Shown here in pieces: positions 10,895 through 34,490 of a stretch of DNA of 64,000 nucleotides; positions within the stretch are counted from its first letter, which is position 1, and each line of letters opens with the position of its first letter. The notes beneath the pieces are model-generated. The model did no database searches and was not told the DNA's origin. It worked only from the letters and a program-made list of their open reading frames with translations. The position numbers and the translations under genes are program-made. The DNA is from Mesostigma viride (lineage: Eukaryota; Streptophyta; Mesostigmatophyceae; Mesostigmatales; Mesostigmataceae), in assembly GCA_009746045.1 (NCBI GenBank), contig RPFO01001436.1, positions 41,802-105,801 of the forward strand, given 5' to 3'.

Positions 10895-11145
10895 ATGAAC
10901 TACACCCAGATGTTGCTGGCCGACCTAGTGGTCCCAGCCCAGTTTGAACACCGCATCCACTCTCGATCTCTCCCTTCTAATTGGACTGCCATGCAGGACA
11001 AGACGCAGTGGCAGAAGATTGTTGTCAAGGCTCACACGCCAGCTAGCCCCTGGAGTGAAGCCAAGCCTTCCCCTGATCGTTCAAGCTCACATGCAGACCC
11101 ATCCAGTCGGCACAGTGTAGTATATACCCTCAATGAATATATATT
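10895..11145 (+). pseudogene. Possible LINE ORF2 end (third family)
   Basis: A short open stretch reads NWTAMQDKTQWQKIV, which resembles the last helix of LINE ORF2 proteins (AQDRxxWRxLV-like). An AT-rich end CTCAATGAATATATATTA follows, as in family B. The assignment rests on one short motif. Confidence 0.3.
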
Positions 11146-11148
11146 AAT

Positions 11149-11722
11149 ATTCCCCCAACCACCGGCCTGACATCGTGGTGCTGGACTTTGAGGGGGGTGG
11201 CCGGCATCTGCTTATTGACGTTTCGGTGGCGCGGCCCTTGGCTCTTAGCCACGTGGCTGGGGCCTCCCTCACGGCAGGTTACACGGCGGACCGGGCGGAG
11301 CGGGCCAAGCTCCTGGCCTACGGCGACGTCGGGCACCATCGTGTGGTGCCCTTTGTCCTGGAGGAGTTTGGGGCCATGGGGCCCCTGACCTCCGCCTTCT
11401 TCAAGGAGTGTTGCCGGCTCCGGGAGGACCGGCTGGACCTGGAGGGCCAGCGGGCCCCATGGTCGGCGCGGACCTGGACGTCATATTGGATTCAGCGCTT
11501 GTCGGTGGCGCTGACTCGGGCCATGGCTGACATCATGCTCCGCCGTACGCGGGCTGATTTTGCGGTGCAGCAGGGCTATTAGGTTCCTCCCGTTAGGCGT
11601 TTCCATTGGTCTTATCGTAGTATAGAGCTTTGACATGGCTCTGTATATAGGTTTATAGCTGGGCGTTTGCTTTGGTTTGAGTGATTTCACTCTGCTGTAA
11701 GTAATTATATTATTAATATATA
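11149..11722 (+). mobile_element. LINE family A, 5'-truncated copy 3
   Basis: ORF2 C terminus (open to the stop TAG at 11580-11582) and 3' UTR, almost identical to copy 1. It abuts AATATATATTAAT at its 5' end. Its 3' end meets the inverted copy 4 in an AT palindrome at 11700-11765. Confidence 0.75.
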
Positions 11723-12295
11723 TATTAATAATATATATATTAATAATATAATTACTTACAGCAGAGTGAAATCACTCAAACCAAAGCAAACGCCCAGCTA
11801 TAAACCTATATACAGAGCCATGTCAAATCTCTATACTACGATAAGACCAATGGAAACTCCTAACGGGAGGAACCTAATAGCCCTGCTGCACCGCAAAATC
11901 AGTCCGCGTACGGCGGAGCATGATGTCAGCCATGGCCCGAGTCAGCGCCACCGACAAGCGCTGACGCCAATATGACGTCCAGGTCCGCGCCGACCATGAG
12001 GCCCGCTGGCCCTTCAGGTCCAGCCGGTCCTCCCGGAGCCGGCAACACTCCTTGAAGAAGGCGGAGGTCAGGGGCCCCATGGCCCCAAACTCCTCCATGC
12101 AGGACAAAGGGCACCACACGATGGTGCCCGACGTCGCCGTAGGCCAGGAGCTTGGCCCGCTCCGCCCGGTCCGCCGTGTAACCTGCCGTGAGGGAGGCCC
12201 CAGCCACGTGGCTAAGAGCCAAGGGCCGCGCCACCGAAACGTCGATAAGCAGATGCCGGCCACCCCCCTCAAAAGTCCAGCACCACGATGTCAGG
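11149..12295. repeat. Tail-to-tail inverted repeat of LINE copies
   Basis: Arms 11149-11722 and 11741-12295 are near-identical over about 550 bases around a short AT-rich centre (ATTAATATATATATTAATAA). A transcript across it would fold into a long hairpin. Confidence 0.8.
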
Positions 12296-12680
12296 CCGGT
12301 GGTTGGGGGAATAGAAGGCAGCGCCATCCGCATCCTCGGACCGGATGTTCGCGTGGGGGAAAACCGACCGAATCATGGCGAGCACCACTGTCAGGAGGAC
12401 AGTGTGCAAATACAAATACCAATTCTGATTCTGTTGGCCCCCCATGCAGGAAAGGTAGTGAGTCCCCGTGGGATCCAGCGGCTGCCCACAGCTACCACAA
12501 GCGGCCGCCCGGCCGGAACAAGAGGCTGCGGGGCAAATAGCTGGTGCCGGAGCGCCACCGAGTAGTGGCTGGGAGCCAAGGCGAATGGGGGGGCCATGGG
12601 AAGAGCACGAAGGTACGCCGAGCCCACACTCCGCAAGGAAAGCGAGAACAGCCACGCACGTCCCTGGGAATGAATATATA
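11741..12680 (-). pseudogene. LINE family A, longer inverted copy with Zn-knuckle
   Basis: The longest family A copy. Upstream of the nuclease-like block it keeps a post-RT zinc knuckle (CGSCGQPLDPTGTHYLSC, at about 12500-12450), typical of L1-like LINE ORF2 proteins. One extra T in the GGACTTTTGAG run (about 12270) and a 4-base insertion (about 12097) break the frame. It is 5'-truncated in GAATATATATAG near 12675. Confidence 0.7.
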
Positions 12681-13018
12681 TAGAGAACCTTACCGGTTCG
12701 TCTGTGTTCTGGTTGGCTGAGACCTGTGGGATTGCGTTGGACTCCTCTGTGTCAGCGGGGACATAAGCTTTGCCTGTTTGTCACCATAGCCGGCATCTAG
12801 CGGATACCGCCAATAACACATGAAGTTATTTCTAATAACCAAAATCCTCACTTTAGGCCCTGTTATTGGACTGCCATATCCGATAGACAGGAAGTCTTCC
12901 ACTACAATGAGTTGTGTCTCAGGTATACTCAAGCAGAGAGACGCCTAACGGCAAAAGGGGGCCACCGGCCGTCATCTACCGCGTAAGTATACCGTCTCGT
13001 ACCTGAGAGGCCTCTAGT

Positions 13019-14366
13019 CAGTGATGATTCATACGCCGCATTATACGCCGTATTTAGCGTATTATGCGCGATACGCAAGCGGCGCGTACGAAAATGGGGT
13101 ACTTTCATACGCAACGCGTATTTTTGCGCATTTTTGCGTATTTTCGCGTATTTTTGGCATATTTTTGGCTTACGAGGTGGGTGCATTTGCTTGCCTAGAC
13201 TGCGGCGCGCCGACCTGTAGTAGGAACAAATAATTGCGTGATGAGCTAGCTAGTGTATAGTGCACTAAAGCTAAAAGCGCGTTCATTGTGACTTGTGAAG
13301 GCGGGAAGGTGAAGGCGGGAAGGCTGAAGATTCATCATCAAGAGGGTGATAAGCAACAGTATATTTGGAAATAAACGTACACCTATTTATCTGGATCAAG
13401 AAGGTGATAAGGTGTGCCAGCAACGTCGTGGTCGTCTGGCACCTAGATCGTAGCATATCGACATCCAGGCATGGCTGACACGTGAGTCAATGGAACACGA
13501 TGATGATGTGCGGCCCGATGAAGAAGAGGCCACATCCGAAACTGTCTGGACATACATTAGCAAAGAGCGCATCCTCAAGAATCGGCAGCAGACAAATAAC
13601 TACTACATGGATGATGGAGTACTCCGTTACAGGCTGCTGGTCGAGCAGGCGGAGAAGGAAAGCAATACCAGGAAGAGGAAGGCGACTAGTGACGCCAAGA
13701 AGCAGGCTGATGTGCGGGCGGCACTTAAAGACAGGCTTGCAGACGTTGTAGAGACCGACGCCTCTAACTGGGTGTCCCCTCATGCCAGCAACACCTCGGG
13801 GCGCGCTGCTGGGGCGGCTGGGCCAAGCGGATCATCAAAGGGCCAATCCACCGACGGTAATTTGCCCGCACCTTATGGGCTCAGCAAAGAGCAGCTGGAC
13901 GAGGAGCTGTGCGAGGCATTCATTTGCGCCTTTCAATGCCATCGACGCCCTTCAATGTCATCGACACCTCGGGGCAATGTATAGTGCATGCATATCTTGA
14001 GTTCTACAAATTTATTATCCTTTCCAGTGAGTTGTGCATTGATACTGGTATTGATACTTAAATGCATGTTGTCTCGATTTTGAAGAGAAACTATCAAGTT
14101 AGACCGTTAGAAACTAAGCTTGTATTTAGGTAGTGGTGGCAATGCCAAAGGTCATGCTATATATGTCATGTATAGGCAAAAGGTATGGAAAAACACCAGC
14201 AGACTATGCTTGGTTGCTCAGAATGTTGAAAACCCCTCAAAATCATGCCAAAAAAGGGGTTTTCAACGGTTAGCGTACGATCAGCGTATAATACATTATA
14301 CACCGCGTATTATACATTATACACCTGGGGCCGCGTACGACGCGTATCGCGTATGAATCATCACTG
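13019..14366 (+). mobile_element. hAT-type non-autonomous element
   Basis: The terminal inverted repeats are CAGTGATGATTCATACGC (left) and its complement GCGTATGAATCATCACTG (right). The flanks are CCTCTAGT (13011-13018) and CCTCTAGA (14367-14374), an 8-bp target duplication with one mismatch. Subterminal DNA is rich in GCGTATTTT and TACGC motifs. At 1348 bp it is too short for a full hAT transposase. Confidence 0.85.
13490..13984 (+). CDS. Unrecognised ORF inside the hAT element, probably a transposase N-terminal remnant
   Basis: 164 codons, starting ATG, acidic N terminus (EHDDDVRPDEEEA), a basic middle (TRKRKATSDAKKQADVRAAL) and a Gly/Ser/Ala-rich linker. No BED finger or catalytic motif is visible. 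Its position inside the inverted repeats suggests the 5' part of a transposase gene left by an internal deletion. Function in trans is unproven. Confidence 0.35.
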   Translation: MEHDDDVRPDEEEATSETVWTYISKERILKNRQQTNNYYMDDGVLRYRLLVEQAEKESNTRKRKATSDAKKQADVRAALKDRLADVVETDASNWVSPHASNTSGRAAGAAGPSGSSKGQSTDGNLPAPYGLSKEQLDEELCEAFICAFQCHRRPSMSSTPRGNV

Positions 14367-14374
14367 CCTCTAGA

Positions 14375-15671
14375 CGGGTAACGACCACCCTCTACTACGA
14401 TTCCTGGAGAGTGCTAGGAATCTCCCCTGTCTCTTAATTGGGGTTTGATAAGTCCGTTGTCTCTTTAATGACAGGAGGTACCTAAAAGATCTGTGCATTT
14501 AGTGGAGCAGAGCTAGGCCACCATTTTATTCTGTTACAGCGCTGAGCTTAAGCAGCTTGCATGACAGCACTGTGACTGCATGGAATGCGCTCCGTTAAAC
14601 CTCGGCGTCCGCTACAAAGCGCCGCGCACCCGGCCGGGCCGAGCTCTACTGCGAGCTCCCTAGTTGTCACCATACCATCCGACACGTACCGCCGCCTCCT
14701 ATTTGCCGGCCAGATCTTGCCGGCACAGACGTACCAGGTGAATACCGATGTTGTGGGCCCTGCATGCGGGCGGGCTTAGGACTGGCCAACCAGGTAGACA
14801 CCTTCCGGCCTCCTATGGCAGGGTCCCCTTGTCCCGTCGCAACCCACTGGCAATAATTAAACTTGCGCGCGCCCCGCACCGGCGACGCGGCGCGACCCGG
14901 ACCTATATGTGACATAATTGCTTGAGGATGCAATGCTTCTGAGACTATCTGTAAGTATCCGCGCCCACATGATAGACAATCCTGAGATCGAAGTGGGCTG
15001 CCGTCTTTGACAAGCACCTTTCTGAGGGCGTGCTCCTTTTTTTCCCCCAAAGCCCGGCCCACGGCCCATTGCTAGCCAGGGTAGAAGTCCGCAGGTGGAG
15101 GTTATTGCCCTGAGGATATCCGCTACACTAGGTACCGCCTCGTCTGCCATTACAGTAGAGGAGAGCTGAGATGAGGATTATATCCCCCTCTGGTGAGAAT
15201 ATGGTTGGGGCATGATCAGCGGACGATAATTGTAACTTTCGTGTAATTATTTTTTCTAATGAGCCGACTAGCATAGTACTCCATGGCATGCCCATGCGCA
15301 TGACACGCAAGTACGTACTTACTTACTAGCTGCCATGTTGATTATATTTGTTAATATAACTCAGGCTACATCCCTGCTTTATGAAGGGCGCTGCATGGGC
15401 ATATTGATATGCGCAATAGCTTCTCCCCGTGAAGTTTCCATGCTTGTATGCTGAACTAAAAACTCGCTACAGTACTCTGTGATACTCCTTGTGCATGCGC
15501 ACACAAACACTTCCTGCGCACTGGCCGTACATGCAGGAAATGCATATTCATGGCAATGGCAGTACAGAAACCATCCATTATCCTCAAACTTACTAAATGG
15601 AGTAAGTAAGATTGAAATTCACATGGGTAGTCACGTAATCTCCTTGCCGTAAACCTGAACAATGGGTGTTA
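14375..15671. other. Intergenic region between hAT element and TTC5 gene
   Basis: No convincing gene. It contains an inverted partner (14752-14803) of the repeat at 3187-3240 and a copy (15142-15328) of the 180-bp insertion. The part next to 15672 should hold the TTC5 3' UTR. Confidence 0.4.
15142..15328. mobile_element. Second copy of the 180-bp SINE/MITE-like repeat
   Basis: It shares TCTGCCATTACA, ATTATATCCCCCTCT, ATGGTTGGGGCATGAT and CATGCGCATGACACGCAAGT with 3441-3620. No target duplication is obvious here. Confidence 0.65.
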
Positions 15672-28758
<13,087 letters not shown>

Positions 28759-29364
28759 GTGATCGAGCTGGTCAAACCTGCTAAGAGTCTTGGGCAACTA
28801 ACGAAAACATGGTGATTATTGCTGAGGAGATAAATAGTGCGACCACAGGGGCAAACTACCATAAATATAACACCGTTTCCCGAAGTGCGTGCCTTAATGT
28901 CGGACAGAAGATGTCTTGGGCCTTTGCTCCCACGTGTTTGGCATATCACGGGAATAGCCCGGGATGCCCGCATAATTTTTCCAAGTAGCATGATGCTACT
29001 TATGCTTCTCCACGAGCGCGCCGCGCCGACTGACAGTGCACATTTCCCCAAGCCCCATGCATGACCTCCGAGCAAGACAACGCGATGGGGCCATGGGGGA
29101 AGGAAGCTCATGAAGCTTTATGAGCGCGATGCTGGGCCTTCAAAGGCTGCATGCTGCACTGGCTAGCGCGTAGCGGGACGGGGCGTGTTCAGCTAGCGGC
29201 AGCTGGTGAAGCCTGTCGCGAGCTTCTGCACAATTGTGCGCGCAACGACCGTGAGGCAGGGGCGATAGGAAGGCATTGGGACGTGCCTTCGCACATGACA
29301 GGCAGGCAGGCCTCCTAGCCACGTACATAACCGAGGAGCTAGCGTAGTAAAATAGCGGTCTGCA
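28759..29364. promoter_or_regulatory. Shared 5' intergenic region of TTC5 and C1-FDX
   Basis: The two start codons face away from each other across 606 bases. No other gene fits, so this stretch should carry both promoters and 5' UTRs. I see no clear TATA box or named motif. Confidence 0.5.
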
Positions 29365-32300
29365 ATGCGTGGAATCACGAGTTTGTCGCGTGTCGTCCTG
29401 GATGGTGAGTAAATAGAGAACAGGATTCAGCGATGTTTGAATGGACTCTGGCTAGGAGTCTTTCAGGGATGTAATGCGGATATACCGTGACCGCAAATGC
29501 AGCGCATTACTAACGATAGGCGGCACGCATGTTTCTCTTTCTACCTGGCCGCGTGCAGGCATGCGCCTGTCAGGCATTCGGTGGATGAGCGCCGCTCCCG
29601 CAATTCCTCTCGTTGCCGAGAAGACGTGAGTACACAGTTTGCCTGAGGATTTACATCATTCTATTCGTCAATCCTTAGAAGCCACTTGGTGTTCAATCGT
29701 CATAGCGAGTATATCCCCAAGCATACCGTCTTGCAGCAGTTGATTTTCTTGTAAATTTCTCGTCGTTGTCGTCGATCCGTTTGTATAGACTTTCTTTTGG
29801 TAATTTTATTTCCGATTTCCATTCTTCTATCTGTTCCATCGGCAGCGTCTCACTGACCGTCATCGACGTCTTTGGCCGGAGGCACAAGGTGGTTGGTTTT
29901 GAGGGCCGGTCGCTGCTGGAGGTGCTGGCGGACACCCCTGATCTCAGCAAGGAATGTGAGTGGTGTTCCCCCTTTGCTAAAGGAATGTAAGCATAAGCAC
30001 CATTCCTCCGCCTTCAGCACCCACTCTTCCCCCCCTCCCCCCCCCCTGGTTGTCATACCTGAGCTAAACAAAGAATGTCAGGATAAGCAATGCCCTCCCC
30101 CCCAAGGGGTGTAAGCATTTTTAAAGCACACATTACTACCTTCTACAACTACCTGGAATATGTGCTACATGATCTCCCAACGGAGACATGTTATAATTTA
30201 ATTTAATTCTACAACTACGCCTTCATTCCAAGCCCCCCCCCCCCCCCCCCCCATCCTCCCCTGTCCTCCCCCGTCCCCCCCAGCAATGCCCTCCCTTCCC
30301 CCCAAGGAATGTAGGCATTTTTAAATCACCGGTACTCCCTGCAAACGTGCATGGGCCCAGCAGAAGCCTGTGGGATACTGATTAATGTAAAATTAGATTT
30401 AAAGACGGGGTAACAGTGGCCAAGGGTTTTAGGCAAGATTATGCCTGCGTGCGTCCGAGTTCATGATATATTTATATTATTACCAAACGCCATCAGCGAA
30501 TGCCACGGGTCTCGTTGCAACTTCCAGGACCACCTCGTTGCAACTTCCAGGGAGATAAGTTGTGTTGCGGACTCTTTATACTTAATTCTATAAATACCAC
30601 TTACATTTAGTGCTGCACAGCTTGCCTGGGGCTCGCCCTTCTTCTTCTCCATCGCATTTTTGTGTGCCTTTGTAGCGAGAGTCACGGGGTACAAAAGGCC
30701 GTTTACATAGGTACCATCCATCCCTACTTGATTGAGTAGGTACATACGTTCCATCCATCACTACTTGATTGAGCAGGTACTTAGGTACCACCCATCCCTA
30801 CTTGATTGAGTAAGGACATAGACAACAATTATCTCTATCTATCTTGTTTGAGCAGGTACATAGGTACCACCCATCGCTACTTGATCGAGTAAGGACATGG
30901 GTACCATCCATCCCTACTTGATTGAGTTGATACTCTTCTGCCAACCTCGTACGATGCAAAAGCAAGCACTGGATTTCGCCTGGTAAATGTATGGTTATCG
31001 AAAGTGGTACCATCGATCTAGTAGCTCCATCCATCAGAATCCTAGTTGCCGAATGCGTTCACATTTCTTCTCTCGCGTGTCCCCCCCCCCCCCCCCATTC
31101 TCCTCCTTTCTTTATCTCCTGTCATTCATTTCATTCCTATTATACTCATCTCCTTTCCTCGCATCTGCTGACAGTCATGGCATACCTTCCTGCCTGCCCT
31201 CCCCCCCATTCCCCCCCTCCCTCCCAAGTTCGGCGCCCCCCCCAATGCCCCCTTTCTCACGCACCACCACCGCCCACGACCCCAACTCTTTTCCCCAATC
31301 CCTCCTACTTCCCCCCTATCTATACACCCACCCCCACTGTCCGCAACCACTCTCTCCTCCCCAACCCACCCCCACTGCCAGACCGGCTGCGCGGCCTGCA
31401 GGAGGGCCCCTGCGGCGCGGACTGCGGCAACTGCTGCCTCACGGTGGCGCGGGACCACCTTGAGATGCTGCCCCCTCCGTTGGAGAACGAAGTGGAGGCG
31501 CTCGACCGCGCGTTCCCTGAGCGCACACCCAAGTGAGTGAGGGGGGGGGGGGGGGGGAGGAAGAAGAGTGCCAGGGCATGTTGGTTAGCACGCCCAAGTG
31601 AGTGAGAGGGAGGGGGAGAAGCATGCCCGGACATGTTGGTTAGCACGGCCAAGTGTGTGTGTGGGGGGGGGGGAAGAAGAGTGCCCGGGCATGTTGGTAA
31701 GCACGCCCAAGTGAGTGAGGAGGGGGGCATGAAAGATGCCTGGGCATGTTGGTTTGCACGCCCAAGTGAGTGTGTGTGCTGTTTGTTTCAGGACATGATT
31801 GATAGATCGTGGTGTTGGTAAGCACACCCAAGTGAGTGGCGAGGGTGAATGGGGCATATTTGGTGGCTGGCAGTTGGGTTATAGCTTCGTATCAGGAGAC
31901 ACATACAGCCGCAAAAGGTATACCAGAGTTCCTAGTTTGAAACCCACTGGAGCTATGCTGAGTTTGCGCGGTTTTTTTTCTTGCGTACCGGCAGTCAGCA
32001 GCATTCAGTTTGCTATTTGCTGTCTGCCACGACAATACCTGGCTTGCGCACAATTGCAACATGGATGACCACCCTCAAGTGGTTGGTGGGCGCGTGTGTG
32101 GGGGAGGTTGATGCGCACCCCCATGTGAGTGATGAAAGGGGGGAAAGGGGGGGGGGGGGGGGGAGAGATTGGGACATTATGGTTGGCTTGCACAAGCTTG
32201 CAACGTTGATTTGGATGCCTGATTTTTTGGCGACACTGACATGCTCGTACATGCGAATTGGGTTGTACTTAGGGTGTTGATAAACACGTGCAAGTGAGTG

Positions 32301-32976
32301 GTGGAGGTGGACGTGAGGTTGAGGGGTTATTTGAGGTTATGTCGTCATTTATCATTTTTTATCGGCTGTTTCAAACAGCCGAATAATGGATTGTTTAAAT
32401 TACACGCAGCCCTGTGGGGGAGCCACGGAGCATTAGCCCTCGGATGGATGAGAAGAAGCCTAAACAAATCTATCCAGTTCTCATTGCCTAGTCTAGTCAA
32501 GGGGACAGGTCCCTGGTTGGCATGGTTGCGGCCATGTAGGGTGGCGCACGCCCTCCCTACCGGAGGGGGCGTGTTGTCCTCCACTACCTGAAGCCAGCCT
32601 ATCTTGTCCTGCATCTTTTCCCAAATCAATGAGAGGTCCAGACCCCCCATGTGAGCCACTAGTTGATCACGGAAAGTGCGGCCTGGTCCCTTGCGGCGCT
32701 TGGCTTGCGCTGGGCTGCCCCGCCAGTGAGGAGGTGATGACCAGGCTGATTACCAAATGTCCGCTGGCTAACAATAACCTTTTTTGCCCTGCCACCTACT
32801 TATGCTTTGTCTTTCTGTGTTGGCTGCTGCCGCCCAACATTGTCACAATCCAACCCCGTGGTGTCTCGCGTACTGCCATTGACAGCGTCCGCCTGGGTTG
32901 TCATGTTAAACTGACCAAATCCATGGATGGCCTTGTAGTCGCGATTGGGGAGTGGAGGCCATGGGACATCCCCTAA
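29365..32976 (+). CDS. C1-FDX: Complex I ferredoxin (C1-FDX-like), 5 exons, 152 aa
   Basis: Exons 29365-29404, 29559-29625, 29846-29955, 31382-31532 and 32886-32976. All introns are GT-AG with matching phases (459 coding bases, stop TAA). The N terminus (MRGITSLSRVV, MRLSGIRWMSAA) is basic and amphipathic, as in mitochondrial presequences. The core has the adrenodoxin-type ferredoxin fold signature (LTVIDVFGRRHKVVGFEGRS, then LLEVLADTPDL). Cysteines lie at about 83, 87, 90 and 91, followed by HLEMLPPP, RLGC (Cys128) and the ending PWDIP. The three-residue gap between the first two cysteines and the PWDIP-type end match plant C1-FDX, which sits at the bridge between complex I and its gamma-carbonic-anhydrase module. 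I chose the splice site at 31381/31382 because the stronger-looking CTGCAG 20 bases downstream would create a TGA. Confidence 0.88.
30704..30936. repeat. About 38-bp tandem repeat in C1-FDX intron 3
   Basis: Five to six degenerate units of ATCCCTACTTGATTGAGTAG plus GTACATAGGTACC. Confidence 0.85.
31533..31840 (+). repeat. Exon-edge-derived tandem repeat after C1-FDX exon 4
   Basis: The end of exon 4 with its donor (GCACACCCAA|GTGAGTGAG) is followed by degraded copies at about 31590, 31650, 31708, 31760 and 31828 (GCACGCCCAAGTGAGTGAG and similar). More distant copies lie at about 32118 and 32287. Units also share GGGCATGTTGGTTAGCACGC. Confidence 0.85.
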
Positions 32977-33022
32977 TGTGCCAGTTGTCATTGTGTAAAG
33001 AGGATCCTAACCACAACAGTCT

Positions 33023-33027
33023 TGTAA
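33023..33027 (+). terminator. Probable polyadenylation signal TGTAA for C1-FDX
   Basis: TGTAA lies 47 bases after the stop codon. TGTAA is the usual chlorophyte poly(A) signal. Confidence 0.45.
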
Positions 33028-34490
33028 GCTTATTATAATGTCAAGAAACATTGCTTTCTGCATGCTTTGTATTTTCCATCCACCCCAGGGGTCTAATGAT
33101 CCGTGGCTGTCCAACGTGTACGGGACCACGTTTTATCATAGCACAATTTTGTGTGTTGTAAGATTAGAACACAATTTTGGACTCACACGTCGTTGGACCG
33201 CCAATTACATGTCAATGCAGGAGTAGTTGTCTACACACTATAGCTTGATAGTTAATTTTGGGGGTGGAACATCCCAATTGTTTCGATCCGGACCATGTGG
33301 TCCCGTTGGGGAGCGGCCCCGGCCGGAGCATGAATCAACCCTCGGATTGATCGATATATTAACCCGTGTTTTTTTACAACGCGATGTATCGCGTTGTAGG
33401 GTTAGAACGCGATGTATCGCGTTGTAATCTGACACGTGGCAAACCTATTAAACATGCGATTTTTGGTCTGAAACTTTCAAGATAGGTCAGAAACATCTCA
33501 TAGAATTCAAGAAAAAATCCTGGTATTTTTGGTATTTTTTTTGTGACAGCTGCAAACAAATATGTACCACTGAAATCAGGCATTTTCGCGGGACGAAGGT
33601 GAAGACGACGGCGATGGCGGCAGGTAGATCTCGCCAGTTTTCGCGCGAATTTCACTGGCTGTTGGGTAGCACGACCATGATGATGCGTTCAAAGGTTGAT
33701 AATTAGGTTTCTACGAGTTTGTTGAGGTACTGCATGGGGCAAAGGAAACGTAGTTTTTTCCAGTTTCTCACCCAACTTTCATGCGGAAACCCTGGAAACC
33801 GGCATACATATTATTACGTCAAGACTCGGGTCTGCTGCGGCACCATGCTTGGTATTTCCATGGTGTTTCGACTTCTTAACACATGTTTATTCATTCCGAA
33901 CGCCCGGACTCTCGGCTAAACCGAGATTTGTGCAGACTTTTATTGGGTAGCTCCGGGCATGATGGTGCCTGCAAATAGCGTAAGGCGTGACCGTGGCTAT
34001 TGCTACGGTATGCTGTATTTTCCTGGAAATGGCCTCTGCCACCGGCTCAATAGTGCTTGCAGGCGTAAGTATATCGTGTTTCTACCTAGTTTCTGCCAGT
34101 TTTCCACTTATTTCTACCGACCTCTGCCCAGCCTCTCTAAGACCGCCATCCTACTCGACGTTGCTTGCATGTCAGCCATAGCAGGTTGCAGTTGTGCAGT
34201 ATTTAGGTGCTGTATACGTCGTCAAGCCGTGCATATATCGTGAGGATTGGATGTTGATGGTTTATACCAGTTGCGTTGATTGTGCAAGAAGATCAGCTGG
34301 GTGCCCATAATCATGGTGTATAATCATGTGTCAGGCCACGAGCCACGAGCCACGAGCCACGAGGTAGCCATGGCTGTCGGAGCTCATAACTTTCACGTTT
34401 GAGCACCGAATTTAGTCGTGAATATCACTATCGCTTCGTCTTTCTAAGACGCACATGCTGATATAATTTTCCGAATCTAACACGCAATAT
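33028..34490. other. Intergenic region between C1-FDX and the LINE
   Basis: No convincing gene. Two copies of the perfect palindrome AACGCGATGTATCGCGTT lie at 33378-33395 and 33406-33423, and four CCACGAG units at 34336-34363. The last few hundred bases may be the LINE 5' UTR. Confidence 0.4.

Noticed and set aside
32363-32381. Perfect hairpin CGGCTGTTT-C-AAACAGCCG as a terminator
   Set aside because: It lies within C1-FDX intron 4, upstream of the last exon, so it cannot end the transcript; it is more likely a chance or element-derived inverted repeat.
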